64,000 bases of DNA, taken from positions 1 to 64,000 of the forward strand of contig JADJTR010000004.1 in the NCBI GenBank assembly GCA_016711085.1, in the 5' to 3' direction. Under the pieces are notes generated by a model. The model worked only from the letters and a program-made list of their open reading frames with translations, was not told where the DNA came from and ran no database searches. The stretch's first letter is position 1. Every line of letters begins with the position of its first letter. Source of the stretch: Phyllobacteriaceae bacterium (GTDB lineage: Bacteria > Pseudomonadota > Alphaproteobacteria > Rhizobiales > Rhizobiaceae). Made by a program: the position numbers and the translations under genes. This document shows, in pieces, positions 1-8,897 of the stretch.

Positions 1-638
1 TTATTGGTCACGGTGATCGTATAGGTGACGGTTTCGCCGACAGCCGGCGTGGCGCTGGCCGAACCGAGCGTCTTGACCGTGACCAGATCGGCGACGGCGC
101 GATTGATCGTGGCGTTGTCCGAAACCGGGCCAACCGGCGGGCCGACCAGCGGAGCGCCCGAGGCGGAGGCGGTGTTGGTGTAGGCGCCGGCCGTGACGTC
201 GGCGGGCGTGATGGTGTGGCTGGCTGTGCAAGTGATGCTGGCGGTCGGCGCCAGGGACGCGACGGGCAAACCGCCCGGACAGGAGACGGAGTCCGCCGTC
301 GGATCGGTGACCGTAATGGAATTGACAGTCGTCGTGCCGCTGTTTGCAATCACGATGTCGAAGGTGACGACATCCCCGGCGATCGAGAAATTCGCCGTGG
401 TCGGCGATTTCGTGACCGAGAGCGCGGCTGCCGCCGGCTCGACATCGACGGACTCGCCCGAAGGCGTCGACGTCACGCTGGTGACGCCATAGGTGCCGCC
501 GGCCGTCGCCGTGTTGACGATGGCGGCGAAAGCCGTCTGCATTTGCAGGAACGTCAAAAGGAAGGCGAGCAGCATCGTGGCCGGAGACCGACGTCTCCAG
601 CGGCCGAGGCCACCCGTCTTTCTGTTGATGTCACGCAT
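1..638 (-). CDS. Secreted DUF11-type repeat protein, C-terminus off the window
   Basis: The minus-strand frame opens at an ATG at 638-636 and runs past base 1, so only about 212 residues are visible. Residues 1-39 form a basic N-terminus and a hydrophobic core ending in a QTAFA-type signal-peptidase site. After it comes INTATAGGTYG-like sequence, matching the mature start of the next two paralogues, then DUF11-like beta-sandwich units with the typical 'TYTITVTN' and 'TVTDP' strands. DUF11 proteins are usually cell-surface or secreted; substrate and role are unknown. It is the last visible gene of a four-gene tandem family. It follows the preceding paralogue by 28 bases if that gene's frame is restored, suggesting one transcript. 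Confidence 0.75.
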   Translation of the reverse strand, partial: MRDINRKTGGLGRWRRRSPATMLLAFLLTFLQMQTAFAAIVNTATAGGTYGVTSVTSTPSGESVDVEPAAAALSVTKSPTTANFSIAGDVVTFDIVIANSGTTTVNSITVTDPTADSVSCPGGLPVASLAPTASITCTASHTITPADVTAGAYTNTASASGAPLVGPPVGPVSDNATINRAVADLVTVKTLGSASATPAVGETVTYTITVTN

Positions 639-665
639 CAGGCATTTCCAATTCCGTCGGTTGGG

Positions 666-1594
666 TTACTGGGCGTCGAATTCCGCCTGGGTGACCGTAT
701 GCGCATAGGTGAATTGGACCGATGCGCCGGGCCGAGAAGATCCCAGGAATTGTCGATGGCCGCGTCGGTCGAGTTGGCGAGGATTCCGTCGACCAGCGTG
801 AGCGGCTGTTCGATGAAGCTCGTCCCCGGCAATGGCGCGCCTTCGTGGGTGTCGGTAATCGTCACGTCGTCGATGGCGACATTGCCGGTGTTGTTGACCG
901 TGTAGGTGTAGGTGATGGTGTCGCCGACTTCGGCATCGGCGCCGGTGTTGCCGGGCGCCTTGGTCAGCACGCCGGTCTTGGCGACGACGAGCTCGGGATC
1001 GGCCGGAATGGTCGTCTCGACCGGGCCGGATACCGGTGAATCCGTTGGCGTGCTGTTATAGGTGCCGGTGGCATGGGCCGAGTTGTCGACGCCGTTCGTC
1101 CCCGCGGCCGCGCCATTGTAGATGTCGGCTTCGGTCAGGGTGTAGGTGACCGTAAACACGGTCGGCGCATCCGCCGGCGCGAGAGACGCCACCGTGGCCG
1201 GCGAATAGGCGTAGGCGCCGGTGCCGGCGGCTGCGCCAAAGGTGATTCCGTCGTCATCGGGCGTGATGTCGGTCATCGTCACGTTGCCGGTGTTGTCGAC
1301 CGTGATGGTGTAGGTGATGGTGTCGCCCGGCTGCAGGTCGCTGTCGCCGACGACATTGGCGTCGAGCGAAACAAACGCCTTGGTCGCCGTCAGCGCCGGA
1401 CCGGCGCCCTCGACATCGACATTCTCCGTCACGCCGGGCGATGTGACCGGCGTGGCGTTGAACGTGCCGCCGGCGGTCGCCGTGTTGTCGATGGTGGCGT
1501 AGGCCGGAGCGGTTGCCGAAAGCGCCAGCGCCATCGCCACACCCGAGGCCAGCAAGCGAAGTCGCGCCGTTCCAGCATTCTGTTTCGTTATCAT
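666..1594 (-). pseudogene. Secreted DUF11 repeat protein, frame broken near C-terminus
   Basis: The start at 1594 gives a basic N-terminus, a hydrophobic signal segment and an 'APAYA' cleavage site, then two DUF11-like units with 'TITYTITVDNTGNVTMTD' and 'TYTYTVNNTGNVAID'. About 25 codons from the end the reading becomes Arg/Ser/Pro-rich and stops at 638. The +1-shifted frame instead reads VQFTYAHTVTQAEFDAQ and stops at 666-668, matching the ends of the neighbouring paralogues. The 929-base span is one base short of a multiple of three, so one G or C appears lost around 725-735. As read, the protein is 318 residues; repaired, it is about 309. Function unknown beyond probable surface location. 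Confidence 0.7.
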
Positions 1595-1660
1595 GACCTT
1601 GTCCTTGCTTTGATCGGCTGGCCCGCCCCGACGGTCCGGGACGGGCGTCTTGCCTGTTTG

Positions 1661-2642
1661 TTACTGGGCGTCGATGTCGCCTTGATCCACGGTGTAAGTG
1701 GCGGTGACGGTCAGCATGTCGCCGGGCGCGAGCACGTCGTAGTCGTTGTCGCCCGATGGGGTATTGCTGGAACCGCCGGCCGGCAGATTGTCGGTCAGGG
1801 TCGCGCCATCCGGATCGGGAACCGGAACCGTGCCGGTGCCGAGATGGGCGTCGGCCAGGGTGACGTTGTCGATCGTCACCGGGCCGGTGTTGGTGATGGT
1901 GTAGGTGTAGGTGATCACAGTGCCGACCGGGACGTTGTCGGTTGTCCCGTCAGCCGTGACGACGCCGGCGCCGAGATCGTAAGTCGCGACCTTGGTGACG
2001 GCGAGCGTCGGTGTGCCGGTGATTGTTGTTTCCGCGGTGCAGGTTGGGCACACGCCGGGTGTCGTAACCGGCACGGCGTCCGGATCCTGGGTCGCGACCG
2101 AAGCGGTGTTGGAGACGCCGTTGGTCACACCGAGCGCATTGTCGACGTCGCCCTGCACCAACGTATAGGTTGTATTATAGACCCATGTTTCTGTCGGATC
2201 GATCCGGTTGTCGGAGTCGGTATCGCCGGACGTCAGCGTCGGAGCGACCCACGTGCCGCCAAGCGGATTGCCGTCGAAAGTTGGGCCGGGATCGGTGATC
2301 GCCACCGCGCCAAGCGAGACATTGCCCGTATTGGTGATGGTGTAGGTGTAGGTGACAGTGTCGCCGGCGTCGGTGAATGTCGCATTCGCGCCGCCGAGGA
2401 CAGTGGGCGCCGTGACGCTTTTCACCAGATTGACGCCGGTCGTCTTGTCGATGACGTCGACGCTTTCGTTCGCGGTCGCCGGCGTCAGCGTTCCGGCAGT
2501 CGGCGTGCCGTTCGCCGTCACCGTGTTGTCGATGGTTGCAAAGGCTGGTGCGACCTGCCCAGCGCAGGGCCAGCGCCAACGGCAATGCGGCGGAACGCAG
2601 CATCCGGGTGCGGCGCGCGGAGAAAGCGGACATCGTTGACAT
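1661..2642 (-). pseudogene. Secreted DUF11 repeat protein, frame broken in signal peptide
   Basis: An ATG at 2642-2640 opens MSTMSAFSARRTRMLRSAAL, a good signal-peptide start. The hydrophobic core then falls out of frame, and the 'APAFATIDNT' cleavage region and all mature DUF11 units continue in another frame down to the stop at 1661. The span is 982 bases, one more than a multiple of three, so one extra base around 2550-2570 explains it. The mature part has two or three DUF11-like units with the recurring TYTYTITNTGN strand and ends TYTVDQGDIDAQ like its paralogues. A naive gene call would start at the internal ATG at 2521 and miss the signal peptide. Confidence 0.7.
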
Positions 2643-2698
2643 GGCGTCGGTTCCCTGTGGTTTGGCGCGAAACGAGATGCGGAATCTGCTTTCTGGGG

Positions 2699-4987
2699 TC
2701 ATTGTCTTTGATCCACATCGTCCTGGTTGATGGTGTAAGTCGCGGTGAAGGCGATCTGGTCGCCGGGTTTGAGCACGTCCCAGACGCCGTTGGCGGCCGC
2801 GTCGGTCGATCCGTTCGGCACCGAAACGGGAACTTCGCTTCCTGGCGTGGGGGGAACGCCAAGCCCGTTGTGCGCATCGGCGGCGGTGACGCTGTTGACG
2901 GTCACATTGCCGGTGTTGGAAACCGTATAGACATAGGTCACCACCGTGCCGGCAGGCCGGTTGGGCGCGGCCGGCGTTCCGGCGCCGCCGAGCGCCGGCG
3001 GCAACCCGCCCTCATAGGCGTCCTTGGCGACGGTCAGGGCCGGCGCAGCCGCTTGAACCGTCAGCGCGTAATCCTCGACTTCGCCATCGCCCGCGGCTCC
3101 GGAAGGCCCGGTTCCCGCTGATGTGGACCAGCGGAAGCGGGCGAAGGTCTGCGTCGTGATGGCGGACGCCGGCGGCACGACATTCATCTGGATGACGCCG
3201 TTGACAGTCGCATCGGCGTCGCCAACGCCACCGTCCTGAAGGTCGCTCCAAAGGCCTTCATCCACATCGGCGAAATCGCCGTCGCCGGTCCAGTCTATCC
3301 ATGCGCTGAGATAGCCGCCCGCGCCGGCGACCGTCACAGGAATCGTTGTCGCTACGCCTTGGATCAGGACAGGCAGAACGGCGCCGTCGTCGACGTCGCC
3401 GGCGGCGTTCGCGTCATTGTAGTCGCCCGCATCGGTCGTCACGCCGGCGCCAAGGTGATGGACGCCATCGATTGTGTGGTTGGCTCCGCCGAAGCCGGCG
3501 GTCGGCGCATCGGAATAGTCAATGGCTGGCAATATCGTCAGGGAATAATCTTCCACTTCGCCCGACGAAAACAGCCCGTTGAACGAAGCCGTCGAAATGG
3601 TCGTGTCGTAAGTGACCCGGAAGCGGGCATAGGTGAAACCGGCGACCATGCCGGACGGCAGCGTCCAGTTCAAAGGCACGGAAGTCGCGCCGGCCGCAAA
3701 CGTCGCGCAAGAGCCTTCGGATGCGGCGAACGCGTTGTTGTCGTCGAAATCGATCCATCCGCACAGTTCGCCGCCGCGGCTGGCGCCGCTGATCGTCGGC
3801 GTGACCGTGTAGGTCGCCCCCGTCATCGAAACCGCAAGCGTCGGAAAGGTCACGCCGGCATCGTTGCTGTCGCCGGGCGGCGAGCCGTTGGCGACCGCGT
3901 TGGGGCTGGTGGTGAACAGCGAGGCGCCGGTCGCGCCGCCATTGGCGTCCGTCGACGCGGCGATGCGTTCGGCCGAAACGCCGGAGCCAAGGCGCAGATC
4001 CGTGAGAATGTGCGCCGCCGCCGTGCCGCCGCCTTCATAGGAAGTCGGCGCGCCGCCGTAATCCTCGTCGAACGACACATCGAGCCAGTAGCCGTCGACG
4101 CCGCCGGTCCAATTGTTCGGCGCCACTGTCGTGCGGTAGGCTTTGACGTTGAAGAGAATGGTCGACGGATTGCCGTTGACCTGCACCGAACCGCAGCCGG
4201 CGGAGGTTCCGGCGGCAACGCCGCAATTGACGTTGAGCAACCAGCCGGGGACGTTCGGATCGCCGAAGAACTCCGTGCCGTTCACCGTCAGTGTCGCCGT
4301 TCGCGCGCCGGCGATAGCCGAAAAGGAAATGCCGGGAGTCGATCCCCCGGCGTTGATCTGCAGCCCCGTCGCCAGCTCCATGGCGCCGATGGTGCCGCCG
4401 AGGCGACTCACGTGGAGTTTCGGCGCGACCACCGGCACCGCGCCGCCGAGCGGATCGGTGAAGGCGATTCGCAGCGTGCCAAGCCCGGTGCAAGTTGTCG
4501 ATGCCGGAAAGGTCGTCTGGCAGGGATTGACCGACGTGGCGAGCTGGATGGCGTTGGCGCCGGTAGGCATGACCGGCGACAGGGTGAAGGCGCCGGGGTT
4601 GCTTCCGGCCCCGTTGGGATTGAGTCCGCCGGTGCCCGTTTGCGGCGGCGTCATGAAGTAGGATCCCGACGCGCCGTTCGGAAACGCGCCGTCGGTGGTC
4701 ACGGTCATGCGTAGACCGGACGGCGTCGTCTTGTAGTAGCTGCCGGTCTCGACGGTCAGTGGCGGCGTGAACGGAACAGTTCCGCTCGTCACGCCGCTCG
4801 CCGTCCACGAGCCGCTCGGCGTTGTCGGGATTTCGAAGGGGACGGCCGGCAGGGCGGTGAACGAAAGCAGCGCGCCAAGGCCCAGCGAACGTCGAAAGCG
4901 GCCGAAGCCGCTTGTTCCGCCGTTCCCCGCAATCGCCTCGCCAATCCCCAAAGTCGCCCCCGACCGCCCTGGACTTCCCGTGCGCAT
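2699..4987 (-). CDS. Large secreted GEVED/DUF11 surface protein
   Basis: I chose the ATG at 4987-4985, which gives about 762 residues with a hydrophobic signal segment (SLGLGALLSFTALPAVPF) 35-50 residues in; the frame stays open to 5035. The first half is a Thr/Gly/Asn-rich beta region with a few cysteine pairs. The middle holds two GEVED domains, each with an acidic 'WIDFDDN' or 'WIDWTGDGDFADVDEG' loop (likely calcium-binding) and ending in GEVEDYSLTI or GEVEDYALTV. The last ~110 residues form one DUF11 unit ending INQDDVDQRQ, the same C-terminal pattern as the three downstream paralogues. It is the first and longest gene of the tandem. Likely exported; no catalytic motif seen. Confidence 0.75.
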   Translation of the reverse strand: MRTGSPGRSGATLGIGEAIAGNGGTSGFGRFRRSLGLGALLSFTALPAVPFEIPTTPSGSWTASGVTSGTVPFTPPLTVETGSYYKTTPSGLRMTVTTDGAFPNGASGSYFMTPPQTGTGGLNPNGAGSNPGAFTLSPVMPTGANAIQLATSVNPCQTTFPASTTCTGLGTLRIAFTDPLGGAVPVVAPKLHVSRLGGTIGAMELATGLQINAGGSTPGISFSAIAGARTATLTVNGTEFFGDPNVPGWLLNVNCGVAAGTSAGCGSVQVNGNPSTILFNVKAYRTTVAPNNWTGGVDGYWLDVSFDEDYGGAPTSYEGGGTAAAHILTDLRLGSGVSAERIAASTDANGGATGASLFTTSPNAVANGSPPGDSNDAGVTFPTLAVSMTGATYTVTPTISGASRGGELCGWIDFDDNNAFAASEGSCATFAAGATSVPLNWTLPSGMVAGFTYARFRVTYDTTISTASFNGLFSSGEVEDYSLTILPAIDYSDAPTAGFGGANHTIDGVHHLGAGVTTDAGDYNDANAAGDVDDGAVLPVLIQGVATTIPVTVAGAGGYLSAWIDWTGDGDFADVDEGLWSDLQDGGVGDADATVNGVIQMNVVPPASAITTQTFARFRWSTSAGTGPSGAAGDGEVEDYALTVQAAAPALTVAKDAYEGGLPPALGGAGTPAAPNRPAGTVVTYVYTVSNTGNVTVNSVTAADAHNGLGVPPTPGSEVPVSVPNGSTDAAANGVWDVLKPGDQIAFTATYTINQDDVDQRQ

Positions 4988-5207
4988 CCTTCCCGCGCGC
5001 GCTTTCGCACACGACCGGGAACGGACCCCAAACAACCGGAATCCCCTCGATCGCGCCCGAAATCCGGGCGACGACGCAGTTACCGAACGCTTGGAAACAC
5101 CGCACTTGCGATTCCGGACCGTCCACGAAGGCTGGTGCTAGCCTTTGCTCGGCGTCTCTGCCTGGTTGCCCCCGGGCGTCGACACCATCCGAAATCGCGA
5201 ATCACTC

Positions 5208-5225
5208 TTGAATTACATGAATCAA
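5208..5225. promoter_or_regulatory. Imperfect inverted repeat in divergent intergenic region
   Basis: The 355 bases between the surface-protein operon (minus) and the Crp/Fnr regulator (plus) contain no gene. The only dyad I see is TTGAAT-N6-AATCAA at 5208-5225. Crp/Fnr-family proteins bind TTGA/TCAA dyads, but with a spacing of about six between these half-sites; here ten bases separate TTGA from TCAA, so binding by the adjacent regulator is speculative. No convincing -35/-10 pair was identified. Confidence 0.2.
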
Positions 5226-5342
5226 ATTCGACTCACCTGTCCACCCCAAAACGCGAGTTTGTCGCGGTAAAGTTGAGTTGTTGCGCCGCGGCCGGGTCGG
5301 CGTTACCTTTTCGCCACAGGTTTGAAACGGAAAGCGCGGCAG

Positions 5343-6029
5343 ATGACAGGTGACAACCGGGAATTGAAGACCGGACAGCCCGGCGCGACGCCGACGGCGG
5401 TCTTCGCCGAGAAGGACTTCGCCCGGCTGTTTGCCGGTTGCGGCGCGGAGCGCCACGCCGCCGGCCACACTTTGTTCATGCAGGGCGATCCCGGCGATCG
5501 GGTCTTCGGCGTCACCTCCGGCAAGCTGGAAATTTCGTTGATTTCGGCCGACGGCCGCAAGCTCGTCGCCAATATCGAAACCCGCAATGGCCTCGTTGGC
5601 GAAATCGCGGCGCTCGACGGCGGCCCGCGCAGCGCATCGGTCACCTGTCTGTCGGATTGCGTCGTCGTGTCGCTGACCCGCGCCCAATTGCTCGACCGCC
5701 TCGCCCGCGAGCCCGAAATCGCCCGTTCCATCATCGTCCATCTGTGCGCCCGGGTGCGCTGGATGTCGGACGAAGTCGGCGACCAGGCGCTGTTGGCGCT
5801 CGATCAGCGCCTCGCCAAGCGCATCCTGTTTCTCTCCGCCCTGATCGGCGACCCGATCGGCTGGATTGTCGTGTCGCAGCAGGAAATCGCCGAATTCCTC
5901 GGCGCGACACGCGAAACCGTCAACAAGTCTCTGTCGGATTGGCGCGCCGCCGGACTGGTGGAAGTCGGGCGCGGCCGCCTCCGCATCGTCGATGCGCGCG
6001 GCCTGCGCCGGATCGCCGAAAGGTTGTGA
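5343..6029 (+). CDS. Crp/Fnr family transcriptional regulator
   Basis: This 228-residue protein has a cyclic-nucleotide-binding-type beta barrel (about residues 20-125, with GDPGDRVFGVTSGKLEISL and a GEIAALDGGPRSASV segment) and a C-terminal winged helix (about 145-225) with the recognition region VSQQEIAEFLGATRETVNKS. No N-terminal cysteine cluster for an Fnr-type Fe-S centre is visible, so it is more Crp-like. The ATG at 5343 is preceded by a weak GGAAAG; a TTG at 5322 is an in-frame alternative. It converges on the DyP peroxidase gene, ending 3 bases from its stop. A class III adenylate cyclase lies 5 kb away, so cAMP is a possible but unproven ligand. Confidence 0.88.
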   Translation: MTGDNRELKTGQPGATPTAVFAEKDFARLFAGCGAERHAAGHTLFMQGDPGDRVFGVTSGKLEISLISADGRKLVANIETRNGLVGEIAALDGGPRSASVTCLSDCVVVSLTRAQLLDRLAREPEIARSIIVHLCARVRWMSDEVGDQALLALDQRLAKRILFLSALIGDPIGWIVVSQQEIAEFLGATRETVNKSLSDWRAAGLVEVGRGRLRIVDARGLRRIAERL

Positions 6030-6032
6030 TCG

Positions 6033-8897
6033 TCAGCCCAGCCGCGACAGCAAGAAGGCCATCGCCCGCCGGCCCGGCATGAAGAAATAGCCGCCGCCGC
6101 GAACCCGCACGAAGGATCGCAATCCTGGCATTGTCACTCCGCCGGAATGCGTCGCGATGGTGAACGCGCCATCGGCGTTGCGGCCGATCAGCGGGTCCTT
6201 TTCCGATCGCAGGCCGTGAAACGACCCGGCCGACACCCAGGTCTGCTGGATGAATTCGAATTGGCGTTCGATGTCGGCGTTCAGGCACATGAACAACAGG
6301 CCGCGTTTCGCGCCATCGCGGTAAGGCCGCCCGACCCGCATGATCCGGTGCCGGTTGGCCAGCGTCAGTTGCGTTTCGCGGTCATTCCCGAGCGAATCGC
6401 GCGGATTGGACCGCCGCACATGCGCGCCGAGCGGGCAGCCGAGCCCCTGCGGGTCCTCGGATCCGAAGAGAAAATCATTGTCCGCCGGACGGCCGGGCTT
6501 GTGCTCGGGATTGCGGATCATGGTCGAACCGTCCTTCCATCGGCCGACCATTTTGGCCCCGACCCATTCGGGCGAAGCCGCGAGCGTCGGATGCGATTTG
6601 GCGATCGCCTTTGCCGTGGCGGCGCAGAAATCGTCGAAGCCGGCGACATCCTGTTCCATCTGGCGAACGACCAGGAACGACCCGTTGCGGCCGAAATCGC
6701 GATGGCGCGATTGGTCCGGCCCGGTGGTCTCCGGCAGCAGCCCGTCACTATCGATATCCGCCGGCAAGATCGGCGACGGCGGCAGGTTGCCGCGCCCGTC
6801 GGGATAACCGAACAGGAATTCGCCCGCCGCCACCCGGTGCTGAACCACGCGCGGGTCGCGCGAACGCGGCGTGCCCTCGACGACCGGCTGCGATATCCCG
6901 TCGGCGAAACCGAAAGGTTCGACGCCGAGCTTCTTCTCGTCGTCACGGCGCGTGAAAGCGGAGGTTTCCGTTTCCAGATCCAGTTCGCGCACGATCCGCA
7001 GGCCGGCCTTTGTCGCCGCCGACGCCAGCGCCCGGATTTCCTTGTCGACGAGCTTTTTGGTCTCGCCATAGACGAGGACGATGGCGTCGGCGGTCTCGGC
7101 GCCTTGGCCCCATTCCCAGGTCAGGGGATCGTTGTCGCCGCCATCGTCGAGAATACGCGAACGCAGCGGCGCGGCCATTCCCTGGCGGAACGCCGGCGGA
7201 AAACCGGCCAGCGCATCGTTCCCTTCGCCGATGCCGAGCCGCGCCAGCCCGTCGGGCCCGAAGGCGGCGATAACCGCGACGCCGGAAGGCGGCCGGTCGC
7301 CGAAGGTCATCTTGCCCGAGAGCGTGGACAGCCATTCGCGGCGCAAAGCCCGGTCGCTGTCCTTCGGAATGGCTACCGCCAGCATGCGCCCCGCCTTCAA
7401 AGGCCCGAAGGGACCGAAAAACAGGCCCTGGATATCGTCGCTTTCCAGTGTCTTGACCGGGCGCGGCAACGATCCGAACAGACTTAGCCAGTCGCGCGCC
7501 TCATTGTCGGTGCGCACGTTCACAAGACCCTGGCGAATGGCCGAATTGATGCGGATACGCCGGGTGTTGAGCTCGGGATAGGCGCAATACCAGAACAGCG
7601 TCGGAATTTGTTGCATTCTGGCCCAGCGCTTGAAATTGTCGCCATCGCTGGCGCCTTTGAAAAACAGGTTTACGGTGCGCGGAAAGCCGAGCGTGTTGCT
7701 CCACACGCCGGTCAGGCCGAAATTGGCCTTTGTGATGAAATCCTCCAGATAGCTTTCCCAGCTGCCGCCATAGTTGGAGCAAAACAACAGGCGATCGGTG
7801 CCCGGCAATTTCACCCATCGGGCGAAATGGATGGAATTGATGTCGCCGAGATAGCCCGGCCGGAAGAAGTATTTGACCGCCAGGGCGACGACGGCGAACA
7901 CGATGCGCAGCAGCAGGCGGCGCAACAGCCCCGGCTTCATCACCGAGAGCCCGGTCAAATGGTTTTGCATCACCGGGTGCCCGGCAATCTCGGCATTTTC
8001 CCGGCTGGCGAAAGCCTGGTAGCGGCCGATGTCCACCTGGCCCGAAGCAACCGGATCGGATTTTTCAAGCCGCCGCAGCGCCAGCCAGGTCAGAAACAGG
8101 CCCAGCCCGATCAGCAACAGGATTTCGACAATCGCCAGAACGATTCCGGCCAGACCTCCGGCGATTCTCGCCGTCCACGTTGAAAAACCGCCGAAAACAA
8201 AGGAATAATTGGCGGCGGCGGCAAGTCCCAGCACCACGGCCAGCGTAACGGTGATCGGGTTGAGCAGAAGTTGGCGCCACGTCTCGCGCCCCGGCGGCGT
8301 CGTCGATTCCAGCACACTGCGCGTCGTCGTCACGGTTTCGGCATGCTCGCCTGCGGCCAGTCGCTCCCGCACCTGACGGACGATTTCGAGCGGCGGCATG
8401 TCGCGCGACGCGGCGATTTCGCCGACCATGGCCGCCGCCGCCGCTTCCAGCGCCGCTTCCTGGCGGATGCGCTCGACGCTGTGACCGGGCGTTCCGGAAT
8501 AGAGCGCTCCGGCATGGCTGTAAGGTCCGGCGCCGACCCGGACGCGGTGGCGCATCAAAAAGGCGGCGAAGTCTTCGTCCGGGCGCATATCGACATGACC
8601 GGCGATCAACGGACGCAAATGCGCTTCGGTGGCGCGGGCGAACACCCCGACGCAATAGGCCGGACGGCCGTCGCCCGACAACTCGATCACCAGATGGGCG
8701 ATGTCGTCCGGTTTTTCATCGCGCGGATCAGCGCGGCAGACGACCGCCACCGAACAAAAATGGATGTCGTCGCCATGAACGCGAAACGCGTTGGCGATCT
8801 CCTGTCGCACCGGATTGCCGAGCGCCCCCGATGCCATCCCGCAGGGCCCGGAGATCGGTCCCCGGCTTGAGCTGGCAAATGATTGTTTCCAGCGCAT
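6033..8897 (-). CDS. Membrane-anchored DyP-type peroxidase module
   Basis: This 954-codon frame ends in a DyP-type haem peroxidase domain (last ~300 residues): FGFADGISQP is the GxxDG signature, and GAHVRRSNPRD holds the predicted proximal haem histidine. Before it come about 600 residues that are not a classical DyP: an IHFCSVAVV region, two long hydrophobic segments, a third near 'RIVFAVVALAVKYFF', and an IHFARWVKLPGTDRLLF domain with a ferredoxin-like look. The first ~22 codons after the ATG at 8897 look out of frame. The natural N-terminus is in the upstream P450 frame (HALETIICQLKPGTDLRALR), so the module is probably fused to P450, the frame being broken by one extra base in the five-G run at 8825-8829. 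The span 6033-10236 is one base over a multiple of three. Confidence 0.85.
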   Translation of the reverse strand: MRWKQSFASSSRGPISGPCGMASGALGNPVRQEIANAFRVHGDDIHFCSVAVVCRADPRDEKPDDIAHLVIELSGDGRPAYCVGVFARATEAHLRPLIAGHVDMRPDEDFAAFLMRHRVRVGAGPYSHAGALYSGTPGHSVERIRQEAALEAAAAAMVGEIAASRDMPPLEIVRQVRERLAAGEHAETVTTTRSVLESTTPPGRETWRQLLLNPITVTLAVVLGLAAAANYSFVFGGFSTWTARIAGGLAGIVLAIVEILLLIGLGLFLTWLALRRLEKSDPVASGQVDIGRYQAFASRENAEIAGHPVMQNHLTGLSVMKPGLLRRLLLRIVFAVVALAVKYFFRPGYLGDINSIHFARWVKLPGTDRLLFCSNYGGSWESYLEDFITKANFGLTGVWSNTLGFPRTVNLFFKGASDGDNFKRWARMQQIPTLFWYCAYPELNTRRIRINSAIRQGLVNVRTDNEARDWLSLFGSLPRPVKTLESDDIQGLFFGPFGPLKAGRMLAVAIPKDSDRALRREWLSTLSGKMTFGDRPPSGVAVIAAFGPDGLARLGIGEGNDALAGFPPAFRQGMAAPLRSRILDDGGDNDPLTWEWGQGAETADAIVLVYGETKKLVDKEIRALASAATKAGLRIVRELDLETETSAFTRRDDEKKLGVEPFGFADGISQPVVEGTPRSRDPRVVQHRVAAGEFLFGYPDGRGNLPPSPILPADIDSDGLLPETTGPDQSRHRDFGRNGSFLVVRQMEQDVAGFDDFCAATAKAIAKSHPTLAASPEWVGAKMVGRWKDGSTMIRNPEHKPGRPADNDFLFGSEDPQGLGCPLGAHVRRSNPRDSLGNDRETQLTLANRHRIMRVGRPYRDGAKRGLLFMCLNADIERQFEFIQQTWVSAGSFHGLRSEKDPLIGRNADGAFTIATHSGGVTMPGLRSFVRVRGGGYFFMPGRRAMAFLLSRLG

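Noticed and set aside
638..640. TGATG overlap coupling of two DUF11 genes
   Set aside because: The TGA belongs to the out-of-frame reading of the upstream gene; the true stop is at 666-668.
1621..1650. Terminator between two DUF11 genes
   Set aside because: The stem is imperfect and lacks a U tract on the minus strand.
885..2945. Repeated GTGTAGGTGTAGGTGAT-like DNA words as a tandem repeat or CRISPR
   Set aside because: They encode the recurring TYTYTITNTGN strand of DUF11 units, spaced irregularly by several hundred bases.
1073..4714. Long plus-strand open frames across the DUF11/GEVED genes
   Set aside because: They are Arg/Gly/Val-rich shadows of Thr/Gly-rich secreted proteins on the other strand, with no signal peptides or domains.
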